NCBI GenBank assembly: GCA_018712915.1
Contig: DVGC01000050.1
Coordinates: 1 to 64,000, forward strand
DNA from: Candidatus Copromonas faecavium (nom. illeg.)
GTDB taxonomy: Bacteria; Bacillota; Clostridia; Lachnospirales; Lachnospiraceae
Reading direction: 5' to 3'
Length of the DNA: 64,000 nt
Shown here: positions 27,294-36,800 of the stretch, one piece after another
Layout of the letters: every line of letters begins with the position of its first letter
How positions within the stretch are numbered: position 1 is the first letter of the stretch
The notes under the pieces: model-generated
Database searches by the model: none
What the model was told of the DNA's origin: nothing
The model's input: only the letters and a program-made list of their open reading frames with translations
Translations under genes and position numbers: made by a program

Positions 27294-28241
27294 ATGGAAA
27301 TCAGAACAGTAGGAATCGTCGGGCTTGGGGCCCTGGGCGTGATGTACGGAAACCGGCTGACGGAGTGCCTGGGACCGGAACAGGTATATTTTCTTGCAGA
27401 TGAGGAGCGGGCTGCCAGATACCGCAGAGAAGGGGTTTTCTGCAACGGGAAGCCCTGCCATTTTTCCTATCGGACACCGGCAGATGCAGAAAAGCTGGAT
27501 CTGATTGTGTTTGCGGTGAAGGCCACCGGGCTTTCAGAAGCCATTGAGACAGCAGCTCCTTTTGTGGGAGAAAAGACCCTGCTTCTTTCGGTTTTGAACG
27601 GAATTTCCAGCGAACGGATGCTGAAAGAACGGTTTGGGGCAGGAAATGTGCTTTATGCCTGTGTTCAGGGCATGGACGCAGGGAAAAAGGAAAATCAGGT
27701 TCATTACCAGAATATGGGATATATTTCCATTGGCCATGAGGATGGCAGGCGGGATGAAAAGCTTTTGGCAGTCATCAGCCTGTTTGAGCGGACCGGGCTG
27801 GAATACCGGGTTCCGGAGGATATTCTGCGGGAACAGTGGAACAAACTGATGTTAAATACCGGCGTCAATCAGGTAACGGCCATTTACGGCGGCACCTACA
27901 GTCTGGTACAGAAGGACGGGGAGGCCAGAACCATGATGATTGAGGCCATGAAAGAAGTCAGGAAAGTGGCTGAAAGCCAGGGAATTTCTCTGACGGATAA
28001 AGATATTGAGGGCTGGCTGACGCTTCTTTCCGGATTGGATCCCAACGGAAGAACTTCCATGTGCCAGGATGTGCTGGCGGGAAGAAAAACCGAGGTGGAT
28101 CTGTTTTCCGGCACCATCCTTTCTCTTGCGAAGGCGGCCGGAATCCAGGTACCGGTCAATGAATACCTGTATGAGAAGATTCGGGATCTGGAAGATGGTT
28201 TTGACAGAAAAACAACGGGAGAAGGAGAGCAGACAGAATGA
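27294..28241 (+). CDS. 2-dehydropantoate 2-reductase family protein
   Basis: A 315-residue PanE/ApbA-type NADPH-dependent reductase. The N-terminal Rossmann motif is VGIVGLGALGVMYGNRL. FAVKATGLSEAIE and LNGISSERML match the NADP and active-site regions, with the catalytic lysine in EQWNKLMLNTGVNQVTAIYG. If it is true PanE it makes pantoate for CoA synthesis, but this family also reduces other 2-oxo acids. No panB/panC neighbours are seen. It overlaps the next gene by 4 bp. Confidence 0.85.
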   Translation: MEIRTVGIVGLGALGVMYGNRLTECLGPEQVYFLADEERAARYRREGVFCNGKPCHFSYRTPADAEKLDLIVFAVKATGLSEAIETAAPFVGEKTLLLSVLNGISSERMLKERFGAGNVLYACVQGMDAGKKENQVHYQNMGYISIGHEDGRRDEKLLAVISLFERTGLEYRVPEDILREQWNKLMLNTGVNQVTAIYGGTYSLVQKDGEARTMMIEAMKEVRKVAESQGISLTDKDIEGWLTLLSGLDPNGRTSMCQDVLAGRKTEVDLFSGTILSLAKAAGIQVPVNEYLYEKIRDLEDGFDRKTTGEGEQTE

Positions 28242-28654
28242 ACATCATGGTGATTGACGGACAGGGCGGCAGAATGGGGAAAAGCATTGTGGAACAGATG
28301 AAAAAGAATTTCCCGGAGGATGAGATTATTGCCATCGGAACCAACAGCATTGCCACAGCGGCCATGCTGAAGGCAGGAGCCGATGCCGGAGCAACCGGAG
28401 AAAATCCAGCCATTGTGGGGAGCCGGACGGCAGATTTAATCATCGGCCCCATGGGAATCGTGATTGCCGATTCCCTGATGGGGGAGATTACGCCGAGGAT
28501 GGCGGTGGCCATCGGACAGAGCGGGGCGAAGAAGCTTCTCCTTCCTGTCAACCGATGCCAGCATTATGTGGTGGGCTGCCGGGATCTGCCTTTGGGAGAA
28601 TATGTAAGGATGGCTGTTGAGGAGGTCAGAAAAATCAAGGAAGAAGGCTTATAA
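28238..28654 (+). CDS. DUF3842 family protein
   Basis: A 138-residue protein conserved in Clostridia, recognised by IMVIDGQGGRMGKSIVEQM, then ADLIIGPMGIVIADSLMGEI and LPVNRCQHYVVGCRDL. The first part looks like a nucleotide-binding Rossmann loop. Function is unknown. Its start overlaps the PanE-like stop by 4 bp, and it converges on the reverse-strand M23 gene with a 6-bp overlap of the coding ends. Confidence 0.85.
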   Translation: MNIMVIDGQGGRMGKSIVEQMKKNFPEDEIIAIGTNSIATAAMLKAGADAGATGENPAIVGSRTADLIIGPMGIVIADSLMGEITPRMAVAIGQSGAKKLLLPVNRCQHYVVGCRDLPLGEYVRMAVEEVRKIKEEGL

Positions 28655-29800
28655 GGCTCCGGCATCCAGATCTTCCTGATGGTAAATACGGCTCCATTCC
28701 ATGGTCCCTTCGATTTTTTCTACCCTGCTCTGATTCATGCTGAGAAACCGGATTAGCTGGCTGCAGTCGACCCAGATCCCATCGAAACTGCCGCTGTTTC
28801 CGGCATTTTCCCGGATCTGAAGGCCAAAATGCAGATGGGGAGAAACTGCCTGGTCCGTATTTTCTTCCTCCCCGCCTCCGGTGCGGCCAAGGTATCCAAT
28901 GACATCGCCGGCTGTCACACGGCTTCCGATATCAAGATTGCTCTGGTAGGGGTAGTTTTTCCGCAGATGGGCGTAGAGATAATACCGGCCGCTGTCCAGA
29001 CTCCGGATACCTAACTGCCAGCCGTTTTCCCGGTTCCAGCTCATGGATTCGACCGTGCCGGATTCGACGGCGATGACGGGAGTTCCTTCCTGACCTGCCA
29101 TGTCATGGCCCAGATGCCGTTCATTCCGCCCGCAGAGGCCTTTTGTGTCGAAATCATCGGAATCGGTGTAGGGAAAATCCATGGCAATGGGGGAAAATGC
29201 CTTTAAGCCGTATTTGGTGACCCAGACTTTCTCCAAAGGGGCTGGTATATCACTGCCGGAGCTGTCCGGCGTATCGTTGCCGGAGTTTCCCTGTGCATTT
29301 CCATCGGAACTGCCTGATGAACTGCTGCCTGTGATTTCCGGCGCATCCATTTCCTGGCGGAAATATCCTACCAGCCCGCCCAGGACGGCCTGATAGGTTT
29401 CCTTGTATTGGGAAAAGGAAACCGGATCGGAAACCAGTTCGTCCATGGCGGCTCCTGCTGACAGGGCTTTTGCCAGGGAATCCAGATCTTTCTGCTGGAA
29501 CCTGGAAAAATCGCCGCCATATTCGGAGCCCAGGCAGGCCAGAAGATCAATCCAGGACAAATGAACTGGGGCCTGGCAGGAATTGATGTCCAGGCGGAAC
29601 GCCTGCTCCATAACCCCAGAAGGGATGGAACAGGAGATCCAGGCGGCAGATGTTTCAGGGCCGGAATCCGGTGCTGTTTGCCGGGACATTGCTTTTGCAG
29701 ACTGCCGTTCCTGGAGCCACAGGGCAATCAGCAGAACGAGAAGAAGAATGACCTGTACGGAAATAATCAGGACAGTTTTGGAAAGATGGATCTTTTGCAT
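28649..29800 (-). CDS. Membrane-anchored M23 metallopeptidase
   Basis: A 383-residue protein with one N-terminal membrane segment (about residues 8-28), so the catalytic part is outside. A middle serine/glycine/aspartate-rich linker separates it from the LytM-type peptidase domain after residue 200. The metal ligands are H and D in RHLGHDMAGQEG and the HLHFG motif (SPHLHFGLQI), with LYAHLRKN also present. Such enzymes cut peptidoglycan cross-links, or act as SpoIIQ-like zipper components in sporulation. Which one cannot be told. The gene is alone on the reverse strand. Confidence 0.88.
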   Translation of the reverse strand: MQKIHLSKTVLIISVQVILLLVLLIALWLQERQSAKAMSRQTAPDSGPETSAAWISCSIPSGVMEQAFRLDINSCQAPVHLSWIDLLACLGSEYGGDFSRFQQKDLDSLAKALSAGAAMDELVSDPVSFSQYKETYQAVLGGLVGYFRQEMDAPEITGSSSSGSSDGNAQGNSGNDTPDSSGSDIPAPLEKVWVTKYGLKAFSPIAMDFPYTDSDDFDTKGLCGRNERHLGHDMAGQEGTPVIAVESGTVESMSWNRENGWQLGIRSLDSGRYYLYAHLRKNYPYQSNLDIGSRVTAGDVIGYLGRTGGGEEENTDQAVSPHLHFGLQIRENAGNSGSFDGIWVDCSQLIRFLSMNQSRVEKIEGTMEWSRIYHQEDLDAGAL

Positions 29801-29909
29801 GGCAACACACTCCTTTGCTCCTCTATTTTATGATGGGAGAGAGCAGAATATGTCCACAGGCTGCCTGTTTGACAGCTTTAGGAGATCTCTGTGGTTCCAT
29901 GCGATTTCT

Positions 29910-29938
29910 TTGCAGCTTTCTGAAAAATGTGGTAAAAT
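29910..29938 (+). promoter_or_regulatory. Promoter upstream of apt
   Basis: TTGCAG (29910-29915), a 17-bp spacer and TAAAAT (29933-29938). The -10 element lies inside an inverted repeat, TGTGGT/ACCACA. The transcribed leader would be about 130 bases. Confidence 0.55.
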
Positions 29939-29972
29939 GACCACAAAGCGGTTATTTTATTCGCGAATTTCG

Positions 29973-30015
29973 GCTTGTGTATTCAATGCACAAGCTTAGC
30001 GGCATGGAAATGCCG
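29973..30015 (+). promoter_or_regulatory. Two leader hairpins before apt
   Basis: GCTTGTG (29973) pairs with CACAAGC (29989-29995). CGGCAT pairs with ATGCCG across a GGAA loop (30000-30015). There is no purine-riboswitch core and no T-run. Confidence 0.45.
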
Positions 30016-30070
30016 GAAAAGCCATAGTATGGTGAACATAGACAGATTAAAATGGAGGAGAAAATTGAAA

Positions 30071-30595
30071 ATGAAAAAACTGGAGGATTACGTGATCAGC
30101 ATTCCGGATTTTCCGGAGCCGGGGATTATTTTTAGGGATGTGACATCCATTCTTCAGGACCCGGATGGACTGAAACTGGCGGTAGATTCGCTGCTTTCCA
30201 TGGTGAAAGGGCTGGATTTTGATGTAATTGTGGGAGCGGAGTCCAGAGGCTTCATTTTCGGAATGCCTGTGGCCTACGAAACGGGAAAGGCCTTTATTCT
30301 GGCAAGAAAACCTGGCAAGCTGCCCAGGGAAACGGTCTCGGCAGAATATGAGCTGGAATATGGTACTGGTTCCATTGAGATTCATAAGGATGCCATCCGG
30401 CCGGGCCAGAAAGCAGTGATTATTGATGATTTGATCGCTACCGGCGGAACAGCCAAGGCCATTGCCGGCCTGGTGGAGCAGCTGGGAGGGCAGGTAGTGA
30501 AACTTTGTTTTGTGATGGAGCTGGCCGGCCTGAAAGGAAGAGAACAGCTGGCGGGATATCAGGTGGAGTCAGCCATCCGGTACGAAGGCAAGTAA
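30071..30595 (+). CDS. apt: Adenine phosphoribosyltransferase
   Basis: A 174-residue enzyme converting adenine and PRPP to AMP in purine salvage. The N terminus has IPDFPEPGIIFRDVTSIL, and the PRPP loop is VIIDDLIATGGTA. ESRGFIFGMPVAY supports Apt rather than other phosphoribosyltransferases. ATG 30071 matches usual family length. A TTG at 30065 is nearer to GGAGGAG (30054-30060) and could add two residues. No RelA homologue follows, unlike in many Firmicutes. A strong terminator lies at 30597. Confidence 0.95.
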   Translation: MKKLEDYVISIPDFPEPGIIFRDVTSILQDPDGLKLAVDSLLSMVKGLDFDVIVGAESRGFIFGMPVAYETGKAFILARKPGKLPRETVSAEYELEYGTGSIEIHKDAIRPGQKAVIIDDLIATGGTAKAIAGLVEQLGGQVVKLCFVMELAGLKGREQLAGYQVESAIRYEGK

Positions 30596-30596
30596 A

Positions 30597-30655
30597 AGAA
30601 AAGGGCGTTCCAGGCGAGGAGGTTCACGGCAGCCCTCCGCCTGTGAATGCCTTTT
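30597..30655 (+). terminator. Rho-independent terminator after apt
   Basis: A long imperfect stem (GGCGTTC..GAATGCC outer; GGAGG..CCTCC inner) followed by TTTTT. Confidence 0.75.
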
Positions 30656-30786
30656 TCGATGCTTTTTAATTTCATCTTTGCTTCGTTTTCTATTTCAATT
30701 TTATCTTTGCTTCCAGTCCAGCAAAACGCTTTGCGGGATGGGTACCCGCGCGAAAAGGAATGCGATGCATTGAACTGAGAGTTCAC

Positions 30787-30815
30787 TTTACAAAGAACAT
30801 ACGTTCGATTATAAT
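30787..30815 (+). promoter_or_regulatory. SOS-controlled promoter of the 82-residue gene
   Basis: TTTACA (30787-30792), exactly 17 bp, then TATAAT (30810-30815). The spacer contains a LexA-type box, so LexA binding would block RNA polymerase. Confidence 0.8.
30794..30807 (+). promoter_or_regulatory. LexA/DinR SOS box
   Basis: AGAACATACGTTCG has the GAAC-N4-GTTC core of the Bacillus/Clostridium LexA consensus, with matching RNRY centre bases. It is placed inside the spacer of a near-consensus promoter. Confidence 0.8.
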
Positions 30816-30839
30816 GGAAACATCAGGAGGAATGGACGG

Positions 30840-31088
30840 ATGAGGGAAATTATTTTTAAAATGGAACGGCCGGGCCTGGTGGAGGTCGGGCAGACCGTGG
30901 ATGTCAGCGAATCGGTAACACCGGTCAATGTGAATTACATGATCGAACCTGCGGTGGCTATGTCCGGGCTTTTCAAGTTTACGGAGCGGCTGAAAAGCCG
31001 GAAGGGTGTTGTGAAGGAAATTATAGAAAATGACCGGGGGTTTTATGTAACCGTGGAATTTGACGAACCTGATATTCCGAAGCGGTAA
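30840..31088 (+). CDS. 82-residue protein of unknown function, likely SOS-induced
   Basis: A short soluble protein with no signal peptide or membrane segment and no recognised domain. It contains PGLVEVGQTVDVSESVTPVN and ends FYVTVEFDEPDIPKR, suggesting a mainly beta fold. The start is ATG 30840, nine bases after AGGAGG (30825-30830). An earlier ATG at 30832 stops after three codons. The promoter carries a LexA box, so expression after DNA damage is expected. It stands alone on the + strand, facing the reverse-strand spoVB-like gene, with sbcDC further on. Confidence 0.75.
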   Translation: MREIIFKMERPGLVEVGQTVDVSESVTPVNVNYMIEPAVAMSGLFKFTERLKSRKGVVKEIIENDRGFYVTVEFDEPDIPKR

Positions 31089-31159
31089 AATTTCCGGCCT
31101 GACGGCTGTAAACCGGAAGGAGCAATGACGCTGGTTTCCAGCGGAAGCTGCCCTGCGCA

Positions 31160-32671
31160 TTAATCTCTGGCAGTTTTGTGAAAAAGCAGAAGAAGGAGTC
31201 CGTAAGCCAGGCAGACAATCCCGGCCTGGGCCGCTGTCAGGAAAAAGGGATGCATTTTCTCAAATGGGGGAAGCTGTTCCGGAAACAGTCGGTAGATTGC
31301 GAGAGCCGTAAGAAGGCAGAATACCGGCTTGACAATGGCCTCCCAGACATTGGGGGAAAAGCCAACGGTTCTGGATAAGGCAGACAGATGGAGAAAGGCC
31401 AGAAGGATTTCTCCTGCCAGCATTCCCCAGAGCAGTGCCTGGATGCCGAAGCGGGGAATTCCCCAGTATACGAATCCGAGACGAAGCAGGAGAGAGCTCA
31501 GATTGTGAAGGAAGGTCAGCCGTGTTTTTCCAAGACCGTTCAGGATGCTGCCCGTCGTGGTGGCAAGATATAAAAAAGGACAGAGCCAGGCAAGGATGGT
31601 TATAAAGGAGCCGGCTTCCTGGCTGTGAAACACCTGTTGGCCCAGCCGTTCTCCAAACACGGTAAAAATTCCGATACACAGGATGCCCATGTAAAGGCTG
31701 TAGCGAAAGGCAGCGGAAATATTTCCTGCAATCCGTTCTGTGTTGCCTGAGGACTGATGCATGGCTACTGTAGGCAAAAGGAGCACAGCCAGAGAATTGA
31801 CGATGGCGGATGGAAACATGATGAATGGCAGGGCCATTCCGGTGAGAACACCATACAGGCTGACGGCCTGGGAGTCTGTCAGACCGTATTGCCTGAGGCC
31901 GGAAGGAATCAGGACGGCTTCGGCGCTCTGGAGAAGGTTCAGCACCAGACGGTTTGCCATTAACGGCAGGGCAAGAGAAAAAACGGAAATCCCAAGGGTC
32001 AGAAGAGAAGGGGCCCGTTTCGCTTTCCGGCTTCGGCCGTTGGAAAAGAACAGCAGCCAGATAAGGAGCGTAAAAAGAGCGGAACCCACTTCTCCGGCTA
32101 AGAGGCCAAAAACGGCCAGACGGACGGTAAGAGCAGTTCCCTGTTCTCTGAAAATATCGGCGATGAGAAAAACGGTAAAAATCCGAATGGACTGTTCTGT
32201 AAGCTGGGCAAGGGCCGGGACCTGTACTTTCTGCTTCCCGTAAAACCAGCCGTTGATGCAGGCATGAAGAGAGGCACAGGGGAGGGCCAGACTGAAAAGC
32301 GGCAAAAGAGAGGCACAATCCGGCTGCAAAAGGACTGTTCCGGCAAGAAAATCTGAGAAATACGAGACGGCACCGCCAAACAGCACTGACAGGGAAAGGG
32401 AGAGCGCAATTCCTGCAAACAGGATCCTTTTTGCATGCTGAGGATGGGCAGCTGTCAGTCTGGATATGGCCGTCTGAATGGAACCGGCACAGAGGGAGAA
32501 ACAGATGCCATATATGGGATAAATCATCTGATAAAGGCCAAGGCCTTCAGAGCCGATGATGCGGGACAGAAAAATCCGGTAAAAAAAGCCAAGGATTCTT
32601 GACAGAAAACCGGCAGCCGTCAGAAGAAGCGTACCTGCGATAAGGGTATGTTTTTTGAAAAAGTCGGTCAT
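31160..32671 (-). CDS. spoVB: SpoVB-like MOP-family flippase
   Basis: A 503-residue membrane protein with about 14 hydrophobic segments, in the polysaccharide-exporter/MurJ-like MOP superfamily. Opening motifs LIAGTLLLTAAGFLSRILGF and YQMIYPIYGICFSLCAGSIQ match SpoVB/YtgP, which transport lipid-linked cell-wall precursors, in SpoVB's case for spore cortex. On the reverse strand GGAGG lies 6 bases before ATG at 32671, so an upstream ATG (32701) is rejected. It starts 55 bp from the divergent sbcD. Whether it is SpoVB or the related YtgP/MurJ cannot be fixed by reading. Confidence 0.8.
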   Translation of the reverse strand: MTDFFKKHTLIAGTLLLTAAGFLSRILGFFYRIFLSRIIGSEGLGLYQMIYPIYGICFSLCAGSIQTAISRLTAAHPQHAKRILFAGIALSLSLSVLFGGAVSYFSDFLAGTVLLQPDCASLLPLFSLALPCASLHACINGWFYGKQKVQVPALAQLTEQSIRIFTVFLIADIFREQGTALTVRLAVFGLLAGEVGSALFTLLIWLLFFSNGRSRKAKRAPSLLTLGISVFSLALPLMANRLVLNLLQSAEAVLIPSGLRQYGLTDSQAVSLYGVLTGMALPFIMFPSAIVNSLAVLLLPTVAMHQSSGNTERIAGNISAAFRYSLYMGILCIGIFTVFGERLGQQVFHSQEAGSFITILAWLCPFLYLATTTGSILNGLGKTRLTFLHNLSSLLLRLGFVYWGIPRFGIQALLWGMLAGEILLAFLHLSALSRTVGFSPNVWEAIVKPVFCLLTALAIYRLFPEQLPPFEKMHPFFLTAAQAGIVCLAYGLLLLLFHKTARD

Positions 32672-32726
32672 AGATGCCTCCGCGGCCTGCCTTTGGTTCA
32701 TATATATGGGAAAGGAACGGGAAAAA

Positions 32727-33878
32727 ATGAAATTTTTTCATCTTTCGGATCTGCATATCGGCTTAAAGCTGATGAATCGGGATCTTAAAGAAGATCAGGA
32801 ATATGTTTTGGGACAGATCATTCATCTGGCGAAACAGGAGCAGCCGGACGGCATCGTGATTGCGGGAGATATTTACGATAAAGCGGTGCCTTCTGCCGAA
32901 GCAGTGGAGCTTTTTGACTGGTTTCTGAACGGGCTTACCGGAGCCGTTCCGGATGCGGATGTGATGCTTATCAGCGGAAATCATGACAGCGCTGCCAGAA
33001 TTAACTGCTTTCGGAGCGTGCTTTCCAGGCAGAAAGTACATATGATTGGCCAGCCTCCCAGAACCGGCGGGGAGCATATTGAAAAGGTAGTCCGAAAGGA
33101 CCGGTTTGGAACCGTTAATTTTTATCTGCTTCCTTTCGTCAGACCATCCATGGTCAGGCAGGCTGTGAATGCGGAGGAAAACAAAAGCCTGTCTTATGAT
33201 GAGGCGATCCGGCGCCTGCTTGCCCGGGAAATGGTTGATCAGACCTGCAGGAATGTTCTGGTCAGCCATCAGTTTTATCTGCCGTCCGGCAAACCGGCTG
33301 AGGAAGTAGAGCGTTCGGATTCGGAAATCCGGACGGTTGAAAATATTGATCAGGTATCTGCTGAGGTTCTGGAGCCGTTCGATTATGCAGCCCTGGGTCA
33401 CATTCACAAACCCATGAAAGTACGGGGAGAGTTTTGCCGCTACTGCGGAACTCCTCTGGCCTGCTCGGTCAGCGAGGCCGGACAGGAAAAAGCAGTCCTG
33501 CTGGTTGAGATGAAGGAGAAAGGGAATCTTTCTGTAAAAGCGCTTCCTTTAAAGCCTCTGCGGCAGGTTCAGGTGATACGGGGAGAATTGCTCCAGGTAC
33601 TGAAACAGAGCTGCGAGGATTACGTCACGGTGATTCTTACAGACCGGACGGATTTGGATATTCTGGACATGCAGGACAGGCTGCGTCATGCATTCCCCTA
33701 TCTGCTGGAGATCCGCAGGGAAACACAGGAAAAAGCAAATTTCGGGGCGGAGAGCCTGCCGCAGGTATCCTTGAGTCCTTTCCAGCTTTGCTGCGAGTTC
33801 CTAAAAGATGCGGATGAGAAGGAAAAAGAGATTCTGCAGGAGGTTATCAATACGGTTCTGGAGGAGGAGTTGGAATGA
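32727..33878 (+). CDS. sbcD: Exonuclease SbcCD, D subunit
   Basis: A 383-residue metallophosphoesterase, the nuclease subunit of SbcCD (bacterial Mre11), which cleaves hairpins and blocked DNA ends. Motifs are FHLSDLHIGLKL, VIAGDIYDKAVP, LISGNHDSAARI, VSHQF and LGHIHKPM, covering the metal-binding residues. The C-terminal capping domain follows about residue 270. ATG 32727 follows GGAAAGGAACGG, and family similarity starts immediately. The stop overlaps sbcC by 4 bp. Confidence 0.96.
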   Translation: MKFFHLSDLHIGLKLMNRDLKEDQEYVLGQIIHLAKQEQPDGIVIAGDIYDKAVPSAEAVELFDWFLNGLTGAVPDADVMLISGNHDSAARINCFRSVLSRQKVHMIGQPPRTGGEHIEKVVRKDRFGTVNFYLLPFVRPSMVRQAVNAEENKSLSYDEAIRRLLAREMVDQTCRNVLVSHQFYLPSGKPAEEVERSDSEIRTVENIDQVSAEVLEPFDYAALGHIHKPMKVRGEFCRYCGTPLACSVSEAGQEKAVLLVEMKEKGNLSVKALPLKPLRQVQVIRGELLQVLKQSCEDYVTVILTDRTDLDILDMQDRLRHAFPYLLEIRRETQEKANFGAESLPQVSLSPFQLCCEFLKDADEKEKEILQEVINTVLEEELE

Positions 33879-36800
33879 AGCCTTTACGATTGACGATGCA
33901 GGCCTTCGGTTCCTATGGAAAGCAGACGGTTGTGGATTTTGAGAGAATGAATCAGAAGCTGTTTCTGATTACGGGAGATACGGGAGCAGGGAAAACCACG
34001 ATTTTTGATGCCATTGTGTTTGCTCTTTATGGAGAGGCAGGCTCCAGTCTGAACAGAAAAAGTGGAAGTGAGCTGCAGAGCCAGTTTGCCGATTTGTCCA
34101 CAGAGCCCTTTGTGGAACTTGTTTTTTCCGAGGAGGACGGAGGAGAACAGAAGGAATACCGGGTTCGCCGGGTCCCCAGACATCTGCGGCCCCTTAAGCG
34201 CGGAACCGGTATCCGGGAGGAAAGTGAAACGGTATCTCTGACGATGCCGGATGGGACAGAATATCCCCCGAAAGAAACGGATCAGAAGCTGGTGGAACTG
34301 GTGGGCCTGACCAAGAGCCAGTTTATGCAGGTCACCATGATTGCCCAAGGGGAATTTATGGAGCTGCTTCGGGCAAAATCTGATGAAAAAAAGGTAATTT
34401 TTCGAAAACTGTTTCATACGGAAATTTATGAAAAAATTGTGGAAGAACTGGGCAAACGAAAGAAAGAAAAATCAAAGGAAACGGATCAGCTTCAGACAAA
34501 GTGCCGGCTGGAAATTTCCCATGTGATGATTCCTGGAGAGTATGGAAAGGCAGGGGAGCTTCTCGAACGGAAATCCAGGCTTCTTGAAGCTTCCAGGTTT
34601 TCGGTGGTGGAGGCAGAACAGTTCCTGAAGGAACTGGAGGAACTTTGCCAATGGTTCAAAGAACGGTATGGCCTGGCGGAAAAAGCATATCTGGATGCCA
34701 GCCTTCAATATCAGGCAAGGTATGAACAGTATACGGATGCCCGCCAGCTTTTGTCGAGATTTCAGGAGCTGGAAGAGGCAGACCGGGTACTGCAGGAATG
34801 GGAGAGCAGGAAGGAGGAGATGGAGCGCTCAGAGCGCCTTAGGAAGCTTTTGCAGACGGCTTATACGCTTCTTCCTTTGTGGCAGCGATATCAGGATGCA
34901 CAAACAGTCTGGTCAGAAGCTGCATCCGGTCTTTCCAGGGAGCAGGAGCGCCTTCCGGGACTGTTGGAGGAATATGAAAATGTTCAGAAACAGGCCAATG
35001 CTGCCGGACAGCTCTGGGAAAAAGAAAATCAGACGTTTATTGAGGTTTCCAGTCGGGTAAAACAGGCTGAGAGCCTGTTTCAGAAAATTGATGAAGCGAA
35101 AAAACGGGAGGAAACCTGTAAAGAGGTGTGCCGCCAGACAGAACTGGAAGCAGCAAAGGCGAAGGAGCGGCAGAAAGAAGAGGAAGAACGGGAAAATTTC
35201 TGGCGCAGGCAGCAGGAAAAACAAAAGGATGCTCAGCTTCGACTGGAACGTTTAAACAGCCGGCTGGACCAGATGGAGCAGCTGGAAAAGGAACGAAACA
35301 TGCTGGATGCGATGCAGAGGGAGATGAATTCCTGCAGACTGCAGGCAGAACGGACAAAAAAGGACTATCAGGAAGCCAGCACAGCCTATGAGGCAGGACG
35401 GGAAGCTTATGAAGCTGTTCGGCGGACATTTCTCAATCATCAGGCCGGAATCCTGGCAAAGGAGGAATTAAGGCCGGGACAACCCTGCCCGGTCTGTGGC
35501 TCCCTGGAACATCCGGCACCCTGCCGGCTGACAGAGGAGAATGAGGAAATCAGCCGGGATATGCTGGAAAAAGCAGAGCGCGAGGCCGGCGAGCTCCGTG
35601 CACGTCAGGAAAAGCTGGCAGCCAGGGCACATTCAGAAACGGTTTTATTTGAAGAACGAAAAGAGAAGCTGGGAATGAGGTGGGAAACATTCCGGGAGAC
35701 ATTTTGTATGGTTTTCCCGGAGGACGGGAAACCTGCTGATGGGCTGCCGGAAAGGAATTTACAGGACGTGCAGCGGCTGTTGGCAAAACGGCAGCAGGAG
35801 CTTTCAAAAGAAAAAGAGGCAGTTTCTGAGCAGGTAAAGCTGTGTCAGGAAGCGGAAGAGCAGCTGAAAAATGCAGAAAGCAGGAGAGAAAACCTGCAGG
35901 CAGAGGTCTCCCGTCTGGAGGAGCAGGTCCAGGCGGCCAGAGAAAGGCTTGCCGGTCTGACAGCGGCAGTTTCCGAGCTGGCAAATTCCAGAGAATTTAT
36001 GACCAGAGAAGAGGCCGGAGAGGCCTATACAAAAGCCAGAGAGCGGCTCCGGAAAACGGAGAAAGAACGAAACAATGCGGAAACGCTTCTGCTTCAGATC
36101 CGTTCCCAGAAGGTCCAGTCAGAAACTCGGATTTCCAGATATCAGGAAGAGCTGCCGGCCTTTGAAAAGGAACGGGATCAGAGGAAGCAGGTGTATGAAG
36201 AGGCTCTGTATCAGGCAAAGATGTCTGAAGGGGAGTGGAAGGGGCTGACGGAACAATACGGTCCCGGGGAGGCGGAACATATCCGGGAAATGCTGGAAAT
36301 CCAGTGGCGGGAAAGAGCCGCGGCGGAAAGCAGGAGAAATGCGGCCAAGGAGGCACTGAAAGGGAAGAAGCTGCCGGATATGGATGCGTTAAAGGCTGAA
36401 ACAGAGAAGGCGAAGCTTCAGATGGAGGAAGCACGAAAGATATCCGGCAGCATCAAAGAAGAATACGGGATTAATCTTCGCGCATTTCGTTCTCTTGAAC
36501 CCATGCTGGAGGAACGGGCCAGAGAAATGGAGGAGCTTGCAGCACTGGATTCTCTTTACAGCCGGCTTGCAGGAAATGTATCAGGCTCCAGAATGGATAT
36601 GGAAACGTTTGTTCAGCGCTATTATCTGGAACGGATTCTTTATGCCGCCAACCGTCGGTTCTCTGCCATGTCTGCAGGACAGTTTGAGCTCAGGATGTGC
36701 GATCTGGAGCGGGCCGGTACGGGAAAAAACCGGGGATTGGATCTGATGGTGTATTCCATGGTAACGGGAAAGGAACGGGAAGTGAGGACTCTTTCCGGAG

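Noticed and set aside
29939-30070. Purine riboswitch before apt
   Set aside because: The conserved purine-riboswitch core bases were not found.
31160-32701. Longer SpoVB from ATG at 32701
   Set aside because: GGAGG lies just before the ATG at 32671, and the extra ten residues have no family support.
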